Assembly: GCA_007128045.1 (NCBI GenBank)
Contig: SKYG01000122.1
Coordinates: 1 to 24,776 of the forward strand
Length of the DNA stretch: 24,776 nucleotides
DNA from: Bacteroidales bacterium
GTDB lineage: Bacteria > Bacteroidota > Bacteroidia > Bacteroidales > UBA7960
Reading direction: 5' to 3'
In this document: positions 7,656-16,954 of the stretch, piece by piece
Numbering within the stretch: the stretch's first letter is position 1
How the letters are laid out: every line of letters begins with the position of its first letter
The notes under the pieces: generated by a model
Databases searched by the model: none
What the model was told of the DNA's origin: nothing
What the model saw: only the letters and a program-made list of their open reading frames with translations
Made by a program: the position numbers and the translations under genes

Positions 7656-8200
7656 TATTTTTTTTGATGTGTTTTTCGCTTTGGCGTAATAACTTTTGCT
7701 GGTGCCTTACCTGCCTGAGGTGGCTTGATATTGCTGGCAGGCGGAATCTTTTTTGCTGTCTTTTCCTGTTTTTCTTCGCCTTCGCCTGGCTGTTGCTCTT
7801 CTTCACCAATATCGGCTGGCTTGCTGATCATATTCTTCTCAATAAGGATATTATACCAGTTGATGATCTTTTTCATATCAGAGATATATACCCTGTCTTT
7901 ATCGTACTCAGGTACAACACTTTCGAAGTAAGCTTTAAGCTCTTCGGGTTTTGATTTGTGGTCAATAGAAGCTTTCCCATCTTCCTTCTCATAGATTGCC
8001 AGGAGAATGTCTTTCAGAGGCATGTCCTCACCGTATGTAAATACACTGATATCTTCGAGAACACTCGACCTGTCGGTTGCAAATACCGGGATCTTTTTGC
8101 CATCTGATAACGATTCGACAATCAGTCCTGCCTTTGATTGAGACACTATTGAGAACAGGCCATTTTTTCCTGAAATTGCGAGAATCTTACTTAAGTCCAT
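7655..8200 (-). CDS. DUF5606-like conserved Bacteroidota protein with a charged tail
   Basis: From the ATG at 8200 the product is 181 residues. The opening MDLSKILAISGKNGLFSIVS and the following GLIVESLSDGKKIPVFA fit, from memory, the DUF5606 family: an SH3-like N-terminal domain, then a helical domain (about 65-125, with KDILLAIYEKE and MKKIINWYNILI). The last 50 residues are low-complexity Glu/Gln then Lys/Pro/Ala, and probably disordered. No signal peptide or catalytic motif is seen; function unknown, likely cytoplasmic. The frame also offers ATGs at 8233 and 8221; 8200 is favoured because the predicted transcription start (near 8236) leaves almost no leader for 8233 and because the family normally starts near this point. 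It overlaps pyrD by one base. Confidence 0.8.
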   Translation of the reverse strand: MDLSKILAISGKNGLFSIVSQSKAGLIVESLSDGKKIPVFATDRSSVLEDISVFTYGEDMPLKDILLAIYEKEDGKASIDHKSKPEELKAYFESVVPEYDKDRVYISDMKKIINWYNILIEKNMISKPADIGEEEQQPGEGEEKQEKTAKKIPPASNIKPPQAGKAPAKVITPKRKTHQKK

Positions 8201-8242
8201 AGGGTTTGTTATTGCTGCCATATTATATGGCATGTTTGCTTA

Positions 8243-8275
8243 CAAAATTACAAGAATACTGGCAATTTCCTGAAA
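8243..8275 (-). promoter_or_regulatory. Likely promoter of the DUF5606-pyrD unit
   Basis: On the minus strand TAATTTTG (8250 to 8243) matches TAnnTTTG exactly. A TTTC (8275 to 8272, one mismatch to TTTG) lies 21 nt upstream. It sits between the ABC exporter stop and the DUF5606 start and would allow this pair to be transcribed apart from the genes before it. Confidence 0.5.
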
Positions 8276-8309
8276 TTATTTTTTTAAGATCACTGAACTA
8301 TGCCAATCA

Positions 8310-10130
8310 TCAGGAAAACATCTGTATTTCATGTAACTTCCGGTAAATACCATTTGTGGCGATCAGCTCTTTGTGGGTTCCTGTTTCAACAATTCTTCCT
8401 TCGTGCAGAACACATATTATATCTGCATTGATAATTGTTGACAGGCGGTGAGCAACAACAATAGAAGTTCTGTTTTTCATGATGTTAAACAGTGCTTCTT
8501 CAACCAGTTTTTCTGATTCGGTATCCAATGAAGAGGTGGCTTCGTCAAGGATCAATATAGGAGGGTTCTTTAGCACTGCCCTGGCAATACTTATGCGCTG
8601 TCTCTGACCACCAGACAGTTTACTGCCCCTGTCGCCAATATTGGTAAAATATCCCAACGGGCTACGTTCAATAAACTCATGTGCGTTGGCAATTTTGGCA
8701 GCCTGAATGACTTCTGCCTCTGACACATTGGTTCTGCCAAAGGCTATGTTGTTAAAGAAGTTGTCGTTAAACAGGATAGGCTCTTGATTCACATTTCCCA
8801 TCAGTGCCCTTAGATCCTTTAGCCGGACATGTTTTATCGGGATGCCGTCAATGCTGATCTCTCCTTCAGTAACATCATAGAAGCGAGGTAGTAAATCGAC
8901 AAAGGTAGATTTCCCCGCACCCGATGCACCCACAAGTGCAACCTTCATCCCAAAGGGGATGGTAACATTGATGTCTTTTAGCACATAGTCTTGTTCATAC
9001 CTGAATCCAACGGCATGGAATGTAATGTCTTTGGTGAATGATTCCAAGGGTAGTGCATCTTTCAGCTCAATAATATCGTTGGTCGCTGATAGTACATCAT
9101 CTATACGATCGGCTGAGGCCATTCCCTTCTGCACATTGTAGAATGCCTGAGAGAAGGACTTTGCGGGGTTGATGATTTGTGAAAAGATAATCAGGTAACC
9201 GATAAACCCCTGTGACGATAGTCCGGAAGTACCCTGTAATACCATTGACCCTCCATATAGCATGATGACTACCACCACCAGGGTGCCCAGAAATTCGCTA
9301 AGGGGAGAGGCCATATACTGTTTCCGGTACATTTTATTCATCACCCTAGTATAGAAGCTGTTAAGGGAAAAGAAACGGTCGAACATTTTCTTTTGTGCGT
9401 TAAATGCCTTGATAACCCTCAGCCCTGTAAGTGTTTCATCCATCACCGATAATATCAGACCCAGTTTGTTCTGACTTTTTAATGCGGTATTGCGAAGTGT
9501 TTTAGCCGCCCTGCCAATGATCAAGCCACTGATAGGTAACAAAATCAGAACAAATAAGGTGAGATGCGGGCTCATGATCAGCAAACTGGTAATATAGACG
9601 AGTATGGTCAGTGGTTCCCTGAAAATCATCTCCAGTGAACTGATGACACTCATCTCAATTTGATTCACATCATTGGTCATTCTGGAAATGATATCTCCTT
9701 TTTTTTCTTTGGAGTAATAGGAGAGAGGCAGTTCGATAGATTTTTTGTAAATATCATTCCGTATGTCTTTAACGACACCATTTCTGATAGGGGCCAGGTG
9801 ATACATGGCGAGATATTTGAAGCCGTTTTTTAACATACTTGTGAGAATGACCACTGTTCCTATAAAAAACAAGGCAAACACCTCTCCGTAGTTGATGATC
9901 AGCAGACTGAGATAATAGTTAAAGTTCTCCAGAATTGACTCCAGGGTAAACCTTAAAGGCAACGGGTCGGTTACGATAGGTTGGTTGTCAAATAATATTC
10001 CCAGAAAGGGAATGGCCATGGTAAGGGAAAACAACGAAAAAAGTACGGAGAGCAGGTTAAACCCAATGTTTAAAGCCACCCTGTTCCAATATGGAATAAT
10101 ATACCTGAGAATCTTATTGTAATTGTTCAT
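8310..10130 (-). CDS. ABC exporter half-transporter, fused membrane and ATPase domains (MsbA-like)
   Basis: This is an inner-membrane exporter expected to act as a homodimer, moving lipid, lipopolysaccharide precursor or drug-like molecules using ATP. Its 606 residues carry six predicted membrane helices in about residues 15-325, then a complete nucleotide-binding domain: Walker A GASGAGKST (401-409), Q-loop Gln449 (VNQEPILF), signature LSGGQRQR (505-512), Walker B ILILDEATSSLD (525-536) and switch His561 (VVAHRLS). An MsbA-type lipid flippase is the closest general match for a Gram-negative core-genome exporter, but the substrate cannot be read from sequence. The gene begins 32 nt after the purB stop. 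No terminator is seen after it. Confidence 0.9.
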   Translation of the reverse strand: MNNYNKILRYIIPYWNRVALNIGFNLLSVLFSLFSLTMAIPFLGILFDNQPIVTDPLPLRFTLESILENFNYYLSLLIINYGEVFALFFIGTVVILTSMLKNGFKYLAMYHLAPIRNGVVKDIRNDIYKKSIELPLSYYSKEKKGDIISRMTNDVNQIEMSVISSLEMIFREPLTILVYITSLLIMSPHLTLFVLILLPISGLIIGRAAKTLRNTALKSQNKLGLILSVMDETLTGLRVIKAFNAQKKMFDRFFSLNSFYTRVMNKMYRKQYMASPLSEFLGTLVVVVIMLYGGSMVLQGTSGLSSQGFIGYLIIFSQIINPAKSFSQAFYNVQKGMASADRIDDVLSATNDIIELKDALPLESFTKDITFHAVGFRYEQDYVLKDINVTIPFGMKVALVGASGAGKSTFVDLLPRFYDVTEGEISIDGIPIKHVRLKDLRALMGNVNQEPILFNDNFFNNIAFGRTNVSEAEVIQAAKIANAHEFIERSPLGYFTNIGDRGSKLSGGQRQRISIARAVLKNPPILILDEATSSLDTESEKLVEEALFNIMKNRTSIVVAHRLSTIINADIICVLHEGRIVETGTHKELIATNGIYRKLHEIQMFS

Positions 10131-10162
10131 TTCGTCGAATGTGTAGCTTACGCCTTTGTTTC

Positions 10163-11515
10163 TCAGCCTTTTATGATTCCGGTGTAATTAAATGGGGTAA
10201 TGGCCTTCATTTTTTGCTTTTCTTGTTCAGGAATGTCCAGGTTGTCGATGAAATGATCGATATCTTCACGGCTAAGGGTGCCATCTTTTCTTGTCAGTTC
10301 TTTGAGTTTTTCATAGGGCGCCGGATCATTTAATTTTCTTAGGATGGTCTGAATGGCCTCTGCAACGACAACCATGTTGTTTTCAAGGTCTTTGTCAATA
10401 GCCTGTTGATTCAGGCTGATTTTCCCAAGGCCTCTGATGGTGGCTTTGACAGCAATAAGCATGTGCGCCAGTGGAACCCCAATATTTCTTAAAACTGTAG
10501 AGTCGGTCAGGTCTCTTTGTAAACGGGAAACAGGCAATTTTGCTGAAAGGTGTTCAAAAATGGCAATAGCCATGCCGGCATTACCTTCTGAGTTCTCAAA
10601 GTCGATCGGGTTCACTTTATGCGGCATGGTAGATGAACCTGTTTCTCCGGCGTTGATTTTCTGTTTAAAATATCCCATGGAGATATAGCTCCAAAGGTCT
10701 CTGTCAAGGTCGATTATGATGGTGCATATTCTTTTCAGGCAATCAAAAATCACGGCTAGTCCATCATAATGGTCAATTTGGGTAGTATATGTTGATCTTC
10801 GCAGGCCAAACTTGCCGACAAAGTTATCTGCAAAGTTGTTCCAGTCGATGTCAGGATAAGCGACGTGGTGGGCATTGAAATTACCTGTTGCACCTCCGAA
10901 CTTAGCCGGCAGTGGCATTGACTTGAGTTGGGCGAACTGGTTGTCGATGCGTTCGTGAAACACCAGCAACTCTTTACCAACGGTGGTTGGTGACGCTGGC
11001 TGCCCATGGGTATGGGCAAGCATAGGAACCTTGATCCATTGTAAGGCAAGCTTCTCAATTTCCTGTAATACATCCTGGATGGCAGGAAAAATCACCTCTG
11101 CCAATGCATCTTTTAAAGACAGTGGTATGGCTGTATTATTGACATCCTGAGATGTCAGACCAAAATGGATAAACTCTTTGAAACGGTCAATGCCCAATGC
11201 GCTAAAGGCATCCTTCAGAAAGTATTCTATGGCTTTGATGTCGTGATTTGTTGTTTTTTCAATGTCTTTTATCTTTTTCACTGCTGCATCATTGCAGTCC
11301 AGGTATAGGTTTCGGAGGTTGTTATACTGATCAGCAGGGAATTCAGAAAGTTCGGGCAAGGGAAGGTTACATAGTGCGATAAAGTATTCAACTTCTATTA
11401 GCAGCCTGTACCTGATGAGTGATTTTTCCGGGAAATATGCACGTAATGGTTTTGCTATGCTTGCATAGCGCCCATCGATCGGTGAAACACAAGAGAAAGC
11501 TGAAGAGTCGTTCAT
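10163..11515 (-). CDS. purB: Adenylosuccinate lyase
   Basis: It cleaves SAICAR and adenylosuccinate, releasing fumarate, in IMP and AMP synthesis. The 450 residues and the whole sequence follow the longer E. coli-type enzyme. Visible motifs: the N-terminal SPIDGRYA, TSQDVNNTA (121-129), the catalytic His170 in AHTHGQPASPTTVGKE, and the superfamily signature GSSTMPHKVNPIDFENSEGN (293-312), which carries the mobile-loop catalytic serine. It is a cytoplasmic tetramer in known members. It starts 63 nt after yidC and ends 32 nt before the ABC exporter gene on the same strand, so it is likely part of the pyrG-yidC-purB-exporter transcript. Confidence 0.97.
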   Translation of the reverse strand: MNDSSAFSCVSPIDGRYASIAKPLRAYFPEKSLIRYRLLIEVEYFIALCNLPLPELSEFPADQYNNLRNLYLDCNDAAVKKIKDIEKTTNHDIKAIEYFLKDAFSALGIDRFKEFIHFGLTSQDVNNTAIPLSLKDALAEVIFPAIQDVLQEIEKLALQWIKVPMLAHTHGQPASPTTVGKELLVFHERIDNQFAQLKSMPLPAKFGGATGNFNAHHVAYPDIDWNNFADNFVGKFGLRRSTYTTQIDHYDGLAVIFDCLKRICTIIIDLDRDLWSYISMGYFKQKINAGETGSSTMPHKVNPIDFENSEGNAGMAIAIFEHLSAKLPVSRLQRDLTDSTVLRNIGVPLAHMLIAVKATIRGLGKISLNQQAIDKDLENNMVVVAEAIQTILRKLNDPAPYEKLKELTRKDGTLSREDIDHFIDNLDIPEQEKQKMKAITPFNYTGIIKG

Positions 11516-11578
11516 GACCGTTTTGTTATGGCGTGTAAAGATCCTGCAGTTGTTGTTGGGGTTACAAAATAATGACGC

Positions 11579-13519
11579 TTACCGTTTTTTGCGTTTCTGA
11601 GCTTCTTGCTGTTGTTTTGCCAATGCTTCCATACGTTCGGCCCATTTAGATTTTTTTACCGGCTTTTTTTTGTGCTCTTCAATTTTCTTATGCAGGGCTT
11701 TCTCATCCACAAATTTTCTGAAGATAAACATCTGCCCGAACGTGATAACATTTGCCAGGAAGTAGTAATAACTTAGTCCGGATGCAAAATTGTTGAAGAT
11801 CCCCATCAGCATAACAGGCATAAAATACATCATGGTTTTCATGCCCGGCATCTGTGCGCTGGAGGCCATCATCTGGTTGTTAAGTCTCGTGTAGAGTATG
11901 GTAGAGATGGTCATTAAGATGGTGAATAGACTGACATGGTCACCATAAAATGGAATGGTGAATGGCAAGTCGAGTATAGAGTCATAGCTGGACAGGTCGT
12001 CTGCCCACAAGAAGGCCTCCTGACGTAACTCGATGGAGGCGGGGAAGAACCTGAACAATGCCAGCAGAATTGGCAACTGCAGAAGCATAGGTACGCATCC
12101 GGCCATGGGGTTCACCCCGGCTTTTTTATAAAGAGCCATGGTAGCCTGTTGCTTTTTCATGGCGTCTTCCTTTTTGGTGAATTTCTTGGATAACTCCTCG
12201 ATATCTGGTTTTAATGCCCTCATCTTAGCCTGTGAGATATAGGTCTTATAGGCAATTGGCATCAGTACAATTTTCAGCAATATTGTAAGGATCAAGATGA
12301 TAATCCCATAATTGAGGTTGAATCCACTTAAGTAGTTAAAGATAGGTATAACGGCAAACCGGTTAATCCATGACATAATAAAGAATCCCCATCCCAATGG
12401 TATCTGCCTTTCCATGTCCAGGTCATATGATCGCAATGTCTGGTAATGGTTTGGCCCAAAGTAGTGACGCATGGGATATGTATTATCCTGTCTTGCGTCA
12501 TAGGCGAGGTTTATGGATGCCGACATATGTTTAAGGAACTCGTCATCCTCTTCATCAATGGTGGTACTTGACACCTCAGCATTTGAAAAGCCATTTCCGG
12601 CAATTAAGACGGAGGAGAAAAACTGTTGTTTGAAGGATATCCAGTGAACACTAGACAAAAGCCGTTCAGAGCCATCACGAGTTTCCCTTAGTTTGGATAC
12701 ATCATCATTCACATATTTGTAGAATACGGTTGAGTTGTTTTGTTCGTTGGTGCGGTTTTTTTCGAGTCTCGGGATTTTTGCTTTCCAGTCGAGGTTCAGG
12801 AAGGTGGTATTGCCGGCAATTACATCCTGCATTCCCACAAAACTAACCTGGAAACCCACCATATAGTCATCGCCTTTCATGGTGTAGGCATATTCAATAT
12901 AGCTTGGGGAAGCTTCTGTGTGCATATCGCTATATGCCCTCATCATGATGGTGACAGAGTCATTGCCCTGGACGGCAATGTCTTGATTACTCAGAGGTCT
13001 GTTGCCGGGGAGGACGGGTTCAAAATATAGCTGATTGGTAGATAATTGTCTGTTTCCTGCAAAGAAATGAAAGGTGAATAAATTGTCTTCATCAGGAATC
13101 AGATTCAACGGCTGTTTATCGTACGTCTCATAGTCTTTTAAGATGGCTGATTGAACATACCCACCTTTGGTGCTGATCTTTAGCTGAAGCACCTCATTCT
13201 CCAGGCCGATAGTCTGATCTTCACCAAGAGCTGATACGGAAAAGGCCCCCATCCGGTCTTTGATTCGTTCCAATTGCGTGGTATCAGCAGCATCAGGGTC
13301 TATGTCTGTGAGGTCAGCTGGCAGGTCGTTGGTGGGATGCCTTTCTGTTTCCTGCATTCCTGCCAGTTCTGCTTCTCTGGCCATGCGTTGTGCGTTGGCG
13401 ATGCTGTCGCGCCTTTCAATGGCCTGAATACGATCTTCTTCAGATGGTGCCATATAGATGCTGTATCCAATCAATATGGCAGCAATCAACAGCAGGCCGA
13501 TAAAATTATCTCTGTTCAT
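11579..13519 (-). CDS. yidC: Membrane protein insertase YidC
   Basis: This inner-membrane insertase and foldase works alone or with SecYEG. The 646-residue protein has the long Gram-negative layout: an N-terminal anchor (NFIGLLLIAAILIGYSIYM, residues 5-23), an acidic linker, a large periplasmic beta domain (about 95-365), then the conserved five-helix core from about 375 to 605, including the cytoplasmic hairpin (KMRALKPDIEELSKKFTKKE), GVNPMAGCVPMLLQLPILLAL (468-488), and SGLSYYYFLANVITFGQMF. The tail (603-646) is strongly basic, as in family members that contact ribosomes. It lies 70 nt downstream of pyrG; the pyrG-yidC adjacency is, to my knowledge, common in Bacteroidota. Confidence 0.97.
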   Translation of the reverse strand: MNRDNFIGLLLIAAILIGYSIYMAPSEEDRIQAIERRDSIANAQRMAREAELAGMQETERHPTNDLPADLTDIDPDAADTTQLERIKDRMGAFSVSALGEDQTIGLENEVLQLKISTKGGYVQSAILKDYETYDKQPLNLIPDEDNLFTFHFFAGNRQLSTNQLYFEPVLPGNRPLSNQDIAVQGNDSVTIMMRAYSDMHTEASPSYIEYAYTMKGDDYMVGFQVSFVGMQDVIAGNTTFLNLDWKAKIPRLEKNRTNEQNNSTVFYKYVNDDVSKLRETRDGSERLLSSVHWISFKQQFFSSVLIAGNGFSNAEVSSTTIDEEDDEFLKHMSASINLAYDARQDNTYPMRHYFGPNHYQTLRSYDLDMERQIPLGWGFFIMSWINRFAVIPIFNYLSGFNLNYGIIILILTILLKIVLMPIAYKTYISQAKMRALKPDIEELSKKFTKKEDAMKKQQATMALYKKAGVNPMAGCVPMLLQLPILLALFRFFPASIELRQEAFLWADDLSSYDSILDLPFTIPFYGDHVSLFTILMTISTILYTRLNNQMMASSAQMPGMKTMMYFMPVMLMGIFNNFASGLSYYYFLANVITFGQMFIFRKFVDEKALHKKIEEHKKKPVKKSKWAERMEALAKQQQEAQKRKKR

Positions 13520-13589
13520 TCTTGGTGTAATTTGATGTCATCTGTCAGAACAAAAGCAGTTTATAGCACGTTTTTGTCTGATTGTTTAA

Positions 13590-15263
13590 TTAATGAGCAG
13601 AAGATACTGCTCGTGATATTGCTGACTGGGGATTCTCAGATGTCAGGGTGTCATGGTCAATGGCAGCCTTTATAAAGTCTACGAATAATGGGTGTGGATT
13701 GGCCACAGTGCTGTGGTATTCAGGATGATACTGAACGCCTACATACCATGGATGGCCTGAAAGTTCAACCACTTCAACCAAGCCCAGGTCTGGATTGATT
13801 CCTGAAAAGACCATGCCATGCTGTTCAAAATCCTTGAGGTATTTGTTGTTGAACTCGTACCTGTGCCTGTGTCGTTCAGAAATATATTCCTGATTATATA
13901 TTTGATACAGTTTTGAGGTTTTCTCAATTTTGCAAGGATAAGCACCCAGCCTCATGGTGCCTCCTTTGGTGTATATCTGTTTCTGTTGTTCCATGATATC
14001 AATCACCGGATCAGGGGTGTCTGGCTCCATCTCTGTTGAATGTGCGTTCTTTAAATGGAGTACATTCCTGGCAAACTCAACCATTGCGCATTGCATCCCT
14101 AAACATATCCCAAAAAATGGTATGTTATTGATACGTGCATATTGTATGGCCAGGATTTTTCCTTTAATACCTCTGTCACCAAACCCGGGAGCTACCAGGA
14201 TTCCTGACAAATTTTTTAACAGCTTGTTAAGGTTTTGTGTGTTTACCTGTTCTGAATGAATCAGCTGAACATTTACTTTGCAGTGGTTTGTGGCACCGGC
14301 GTGTATAAGAGATTCAATGATCGATTTATAGGCATCAACCAGTTCAACATATTTGCCAACAAGCCCGATGGTGACCGATTTCCTTGGGTTTAACAACCTG
14401 TCTAAAAAGCCTTCCCATTTATCCAGGTCTGGTTTGCAGTTTGCCGACATTTTCATTTTCCGAAGTACCACCAGGTCTAGCTTTTCGTCTTTCATCAGGA
14501 TAGGTACTTTGTAAATGCTATCTGTGTCGATAGATTCAATGACTGAAGTGGCATCGACATTACAAAAGAGGGCAATCTTATTACGAATGCTTTGGTTAAG
14601 TGGTCTCTCTGTGCGGCAAACAAGTACATCAGGTTGTACCCCATATTCCAGCATCGTCTTGACAGAATGTTGGGTAGGCTTGGTTTTAAGCTCTTTAGCT
14701 GCCGCAAGGTAAGGCACCAGCGTGAGATGAATTACCAGACACCGGGGACCCATTTCCCATTTTAGCTGCCTGATGGCTTCTATATATGGCAAGGATTCAA
14801 TATCGCCGACGGTTCCTCCGATCTCAGTGATCACAAAATCATATTGGTTGTTTTCACCCAGTAATTGGATGCTATGCTTTATCTCATCTGTAATATGGGG
14901 GATGACCTGAACAGTTTCGCCCAGATAGTCGCCGCGGCGCTCCTTTTCAATCACCGACAGGTAAATACGGCCCGTTGTTACATTATTGGCCTGTGAGGTC
15001 GGGACGTTCAGGAAACGTTCGTAATGCCCCAGATCAAGGTCTGTTTCTGCCCCATCCTCGGTAACATAACATTCTCCATGCTCATAAGGATTTAAGGTGC
15101 CGGGATCTATATTGATATATGGATCCAGCTTTTGAATGGTTACGGAATAACCGCGCGATTGTAGCAGCTTTGCCAGCGAGGCTGATATAATTCCTTTACC
15201 CAAAGAGGAGGTAACTCCCCCGGTAACGAAAATGTATTTGGTATTCTCTGTTGGGGTGGCCAT
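13590..15263 (-). CDS. pyrG: CTP synthase, glutamine-hydrolysing
   Basis: It converts UTP to CTP using ATP and ammonia from glutamine. Its 557 residues hold both domains. The synthase half has the P-loop GGVTSSLGKG (15-24), QKLDPYINIDPGTLNPYEHGE and ITEIGGTVGDIES (146-158), and KTKPTQHSV. The class I glutamine amidotransferase half has APGFGDRG (358-365), the nucleophile Cys387 in FFGICLGMQ, and His513/Glu515 in QYHPEYHS. Nothing is missing. The start at 15263 follows AAAGGAAA at a 12-nt spacing, a weak ribosome site. It appears to be the first gene of the minus-strand block that runs to pyrD. Confidence 0.98.
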   Translation of the reverse strand: MATPTENTKYIFVTGGVTSSLGKGIISASLAKLLQSRGYSVTIQKLDPYINIDPGTLNPYEHGECYVTEDGAETDLDLGHYERFLNVPTSQANNVTTGRIYLSVIEKERRGDYLGETVQVIPHITDEIKHSIQLLGENNQYDFVITEIGGTVGDIESLPYIEAIRQLKWEMGPRCLVIHLTLVPYLAAAKELKTKPTQHSVKTMLEYGVQPDVLVCRTERPLNQSIRNKIALFCNVDATSVIESIDTDSIYKVPILMKDEKLDLVVLRKMKMSANCKPDLDKWEGFLDRLLNPRKSVTIGLVGKYVELVDAYKSIIESLIHAGATNHCKVNVQLIHSEQVNTQNLNKLLKNLSGILVAPGFGDRGIKGKILAIQYARINNIPFFGICLGMQCAMVEFARNVLHLKNAHSTEMEPDTPDPVIDIMEQQKQIYTKGGTMRLGAYPCKIEKTSKLYQIYNQEYISERHRHRYEFNNKYLKDFEQHGMVFSGINPDLGLVEVVELSGHPWYVGVQYHPEYHSTVANPHPLFVDFIKAAIDHDTLTSENPQSAISRAVSSAH

Positions 15264-15287
15264 TTTTTTTTGTTTCCTTTACGGTTG

Positions 15288-15295
15288 CGAAAGTA
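15288..15295 (-). promoter_or_regulatory. Possible -7 box of the pyrG promoter
   Basis: TACTTTCG on the minus strand has one mismatch to TAnnTTTG and would start transcription about 20 nt before the pyrG ATG. The nearest upstream TTG is only about 15 nt away, so the match is partial. Confidence 0.3.
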
Positions 15296-15328
15296 AGAAA
15301 AATAGACCAATCTGGGCCCGTAAATATA

Positions 15329-15378
15329 TAAAAAAAACGGATAACATGCCGGCAGTATGAAGCCGAACTGTTATCCGT
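15329..15378 (-). terminator. Strong rho-independent terminator of the small secreted-protein gene
   Basis: On the minus strand ACGGATAACA and TGTTATCCGT form a perfect 10-bp stem (15378-15369 and 15346-15337) around a 22-nt loop that holds a further CGGC / GCCG pairing, and the stem runs into seven to eight T residues. It insulates pyrG from the upstream gene. Confidence 0.9.
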
Positions 15379-15401
15379 TGGATTTTGTCCCGGGAGACAG
15401 T

Positions 15402-15698
15402 TTAATTTAGCTCATAGGGAAATGGTTCTGTATCTTCCTGTTTGGTAATGCATAACAAAACCCTGGACAGGTTTGAATGGTTGGTGGTTACTGCAATATT
15501 TGGCTCAGCCTCGAACTCGCTGAGGTGTTTATTGTGCCCGGGAATAGTTTCGTCAATTGCAGACTCCTGATATAAAGGCATTTCCAGAATCTGTCCGGAT
15601 GGAGTTTCAACATAAATCAGGTGGTGGTTATAGGCTTGGGCTGATGTTGTCAGGCCAATAGCTCCTATAATGCTTAATAAAATGATTGTATATTTCAT
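15402..15698 (-). CDS. Small secreted protein of unknown function
   Basis: I do not recognise this 98-residue protein. It begins with a standard signal peptide (MKYTIILLSIIGAIGLTTSA, likely cleaved after AQA near residue 22), leaving about 76 mature residues. The mature part starts with YNHHLIYVETPSGQILEMPL, has an acidic middle (DETIPGH, EFEAEPN) and ends near EDTEPFPYELN. There is a single cysteine (VLLCITKQ) but no lipobox, so a soluble periplasmic or secreted protein is more likely than a lipoprotein. The gene stands alone: a strong terminator lies about 24 nt after its stop, and the region upstream of it is divergent to the methyltransferase. A small exported domain plus a dedicated terminator argues for a real gene. 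Confidence 0.7.
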   Translation of the reverse strand: MKYTIILLSIIGAIGLTTSAQAYNHHLIYVETPSGQILEMPLYQESAIDETIPGHNKHLSEFEAEPNIAVTTNHSNLSRVLLCITKQEDTEPFPYELN

Positions 15699-16134
15699 AA
15701 ATAATAGATGTTTAATGTGTTAAAATAATCTTGTTTTTCAATGGTGATCATATATTTATATAGACCAAATTAAAATAAAATTTACGACATGCCAGGGCCT
15801 ATATTGACATCCTACAAGGTAACGGCTAAAGCATTGATTTGTTCAGACGATGATTGTTTTACCGGGAAGCGGTGTCCTTATTACTGCGGAGGCTTCATGA
15901 TCAATGGCCTGCTACTGTCTTTTCGTAATCTGAGAAATTTATTCTTAGATATAAATAATAATTGTAAATTTGAATAAATAATACTGATTTCGTGATTGTT
16001 AAATGATTTCTTCCCGGCTCAATTTCTGTTTCACAGAGAACATGGTTTACTGTCAGAGGCTACTCACTTCGAGCGGGTAACAATTAGGTTTTGACCAATA
16101 TAATTGAGCTGGGCAGGCGTATATTGTAATCTAT
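15699..16134. other. Gene-free divergent region between the small secreted gene and the methyltransferase
   Basis: These 436 bases should hold the promoters of two divergent genes. The first 100 bases are very AT-rich. I found no full TTTG / TAnnTTTG pair, no long inverted repeat, no heptamer array and no RNA gene I can name. A cysteine-containing 62-codon frame at 15789-15977 (plus) has no start signals that convince me. Confidence 0.6.
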
Positions 16135-16926
16135 ATGAGAATTTTTGCTGTTAGGGACTGGTTTTTTAGATTGTGGTACAGCTATGTTCAATACCTTGAC
16201 AAGAATGCCGATGTGCTTTTTATGAATTATGGGTATTATAATCCGGATGATTCAGTTGATCTGGATCCTGAATATGAGGCCAACAGATTTTCTGTGCAGT
16301 TATACCACAAGCTTATTGGTGATATTGATATTTCCAATATGAATATACTCGAGGTAGGCAGTGGGCGGGGAGGGGGTTTGTCATACCTGGCAAAATACTT
16401 TTCGCCGGCCTCAGCATTGGGAATTGACATCAACAAAGGTGCTACCAGTTTTTGTAACCGTTACTATAGACAGAAAAACCTTTCCTTTGCCAATGGGGAT
16501 GCACAGGATCTTTCCTTTCTGGATAACAACTCTTTTGATATCATCATTAATGTAGAATCATCGCATCGCTATCCCCAGGTACACCTTTTTTTTGAGGAAG
16601 TTTACAGGTTGTTAAGACCCAATGGCTATTTTTTATTCACTGATTTCAGATATAAGGAGAAACTTCATGAGTTAAAGCAACAGTTAGATGAATCGGGATT
16701 GACGGTTTTGAAAGAAGATGTTATTACGCCATATGTGTTAAAGGCCCTTGACGCTGATGATGCCCGCAAGCGATTGTTGGTAAAAAAGTTAGTCCCTCCA
16801 GGCATTCGTCACATTGCGCTGAAATTTTCTGCCACAATTGGAACAAAAACATACAATAAGTTTGCTTCAAACGCATTTGAATATTACCAATTTATATTAC
16901 AGAGACCCGACGTTTCCGGGTGTTAA
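16135..16926 (+). CDS. Class I SAM-dependent methyltransferase, small-molecule O-methyltransferase type
   Basis: The 263 residues contain a complete Rossmann-type methyltransferase core: motif I MNILEVGSGRGGGLSYLA (69-86), the acidic end of strand 2 at Asp98 (ALGIDINKG), GDAQDLSF (121-128), motif IV region DIIINVESSHRYP (135-147) and LRPNGYFLFTDF (160-171). The pre-core FMNYGYYNPDDSVDL and the SSHRYP stretch resemble, from memory, the phthiotriol/phenolphthiotriol dimycocerosate methyltransferase group (Mycobacterium Rv2952) and related polyketide or lipid O-methyltransferases. The true substrate is unknown. The N-terminal 28 residues are basic and aromatic. The MFS gene starts 28 nt after the stop on the same strand, which suggests a modify-and-export pair. 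Confidence 0.85.
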   Translation: MRIFAVRDWFFRLWYSYVQYLDKNADVLFMNYGYYNPDDSVDLDPEYEANRFSVQLYHKLIGDIDISNMNILEVGSGRGGGLSYLAKYFSPASALGIDINKGATSFCNRYYRQKNLSFANGDAQDLSFLDNNSFDIIINVESSHRYPQVHLFFEEVYRLLRPNGYFLFTDFRYKEKLHELKQQLDESGLTVLKEDVITPYVLKALDADDARKRLLVKKLVPPGIRHIALKFSATIGTKTYNKFASNAFEYYQFILQRPDVSGC

Positions 16927-16954
16927 TACACAACACAATTAACTCATTGCTGCA

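Noticed and set aside
15789..15977. 62-codon plus-strand frame with five cysteines
   Set aside because: No ribosome site or promoter, atypical composition, and no recognisable motif; AT-rich intergenic DNA gives such frames by chance.
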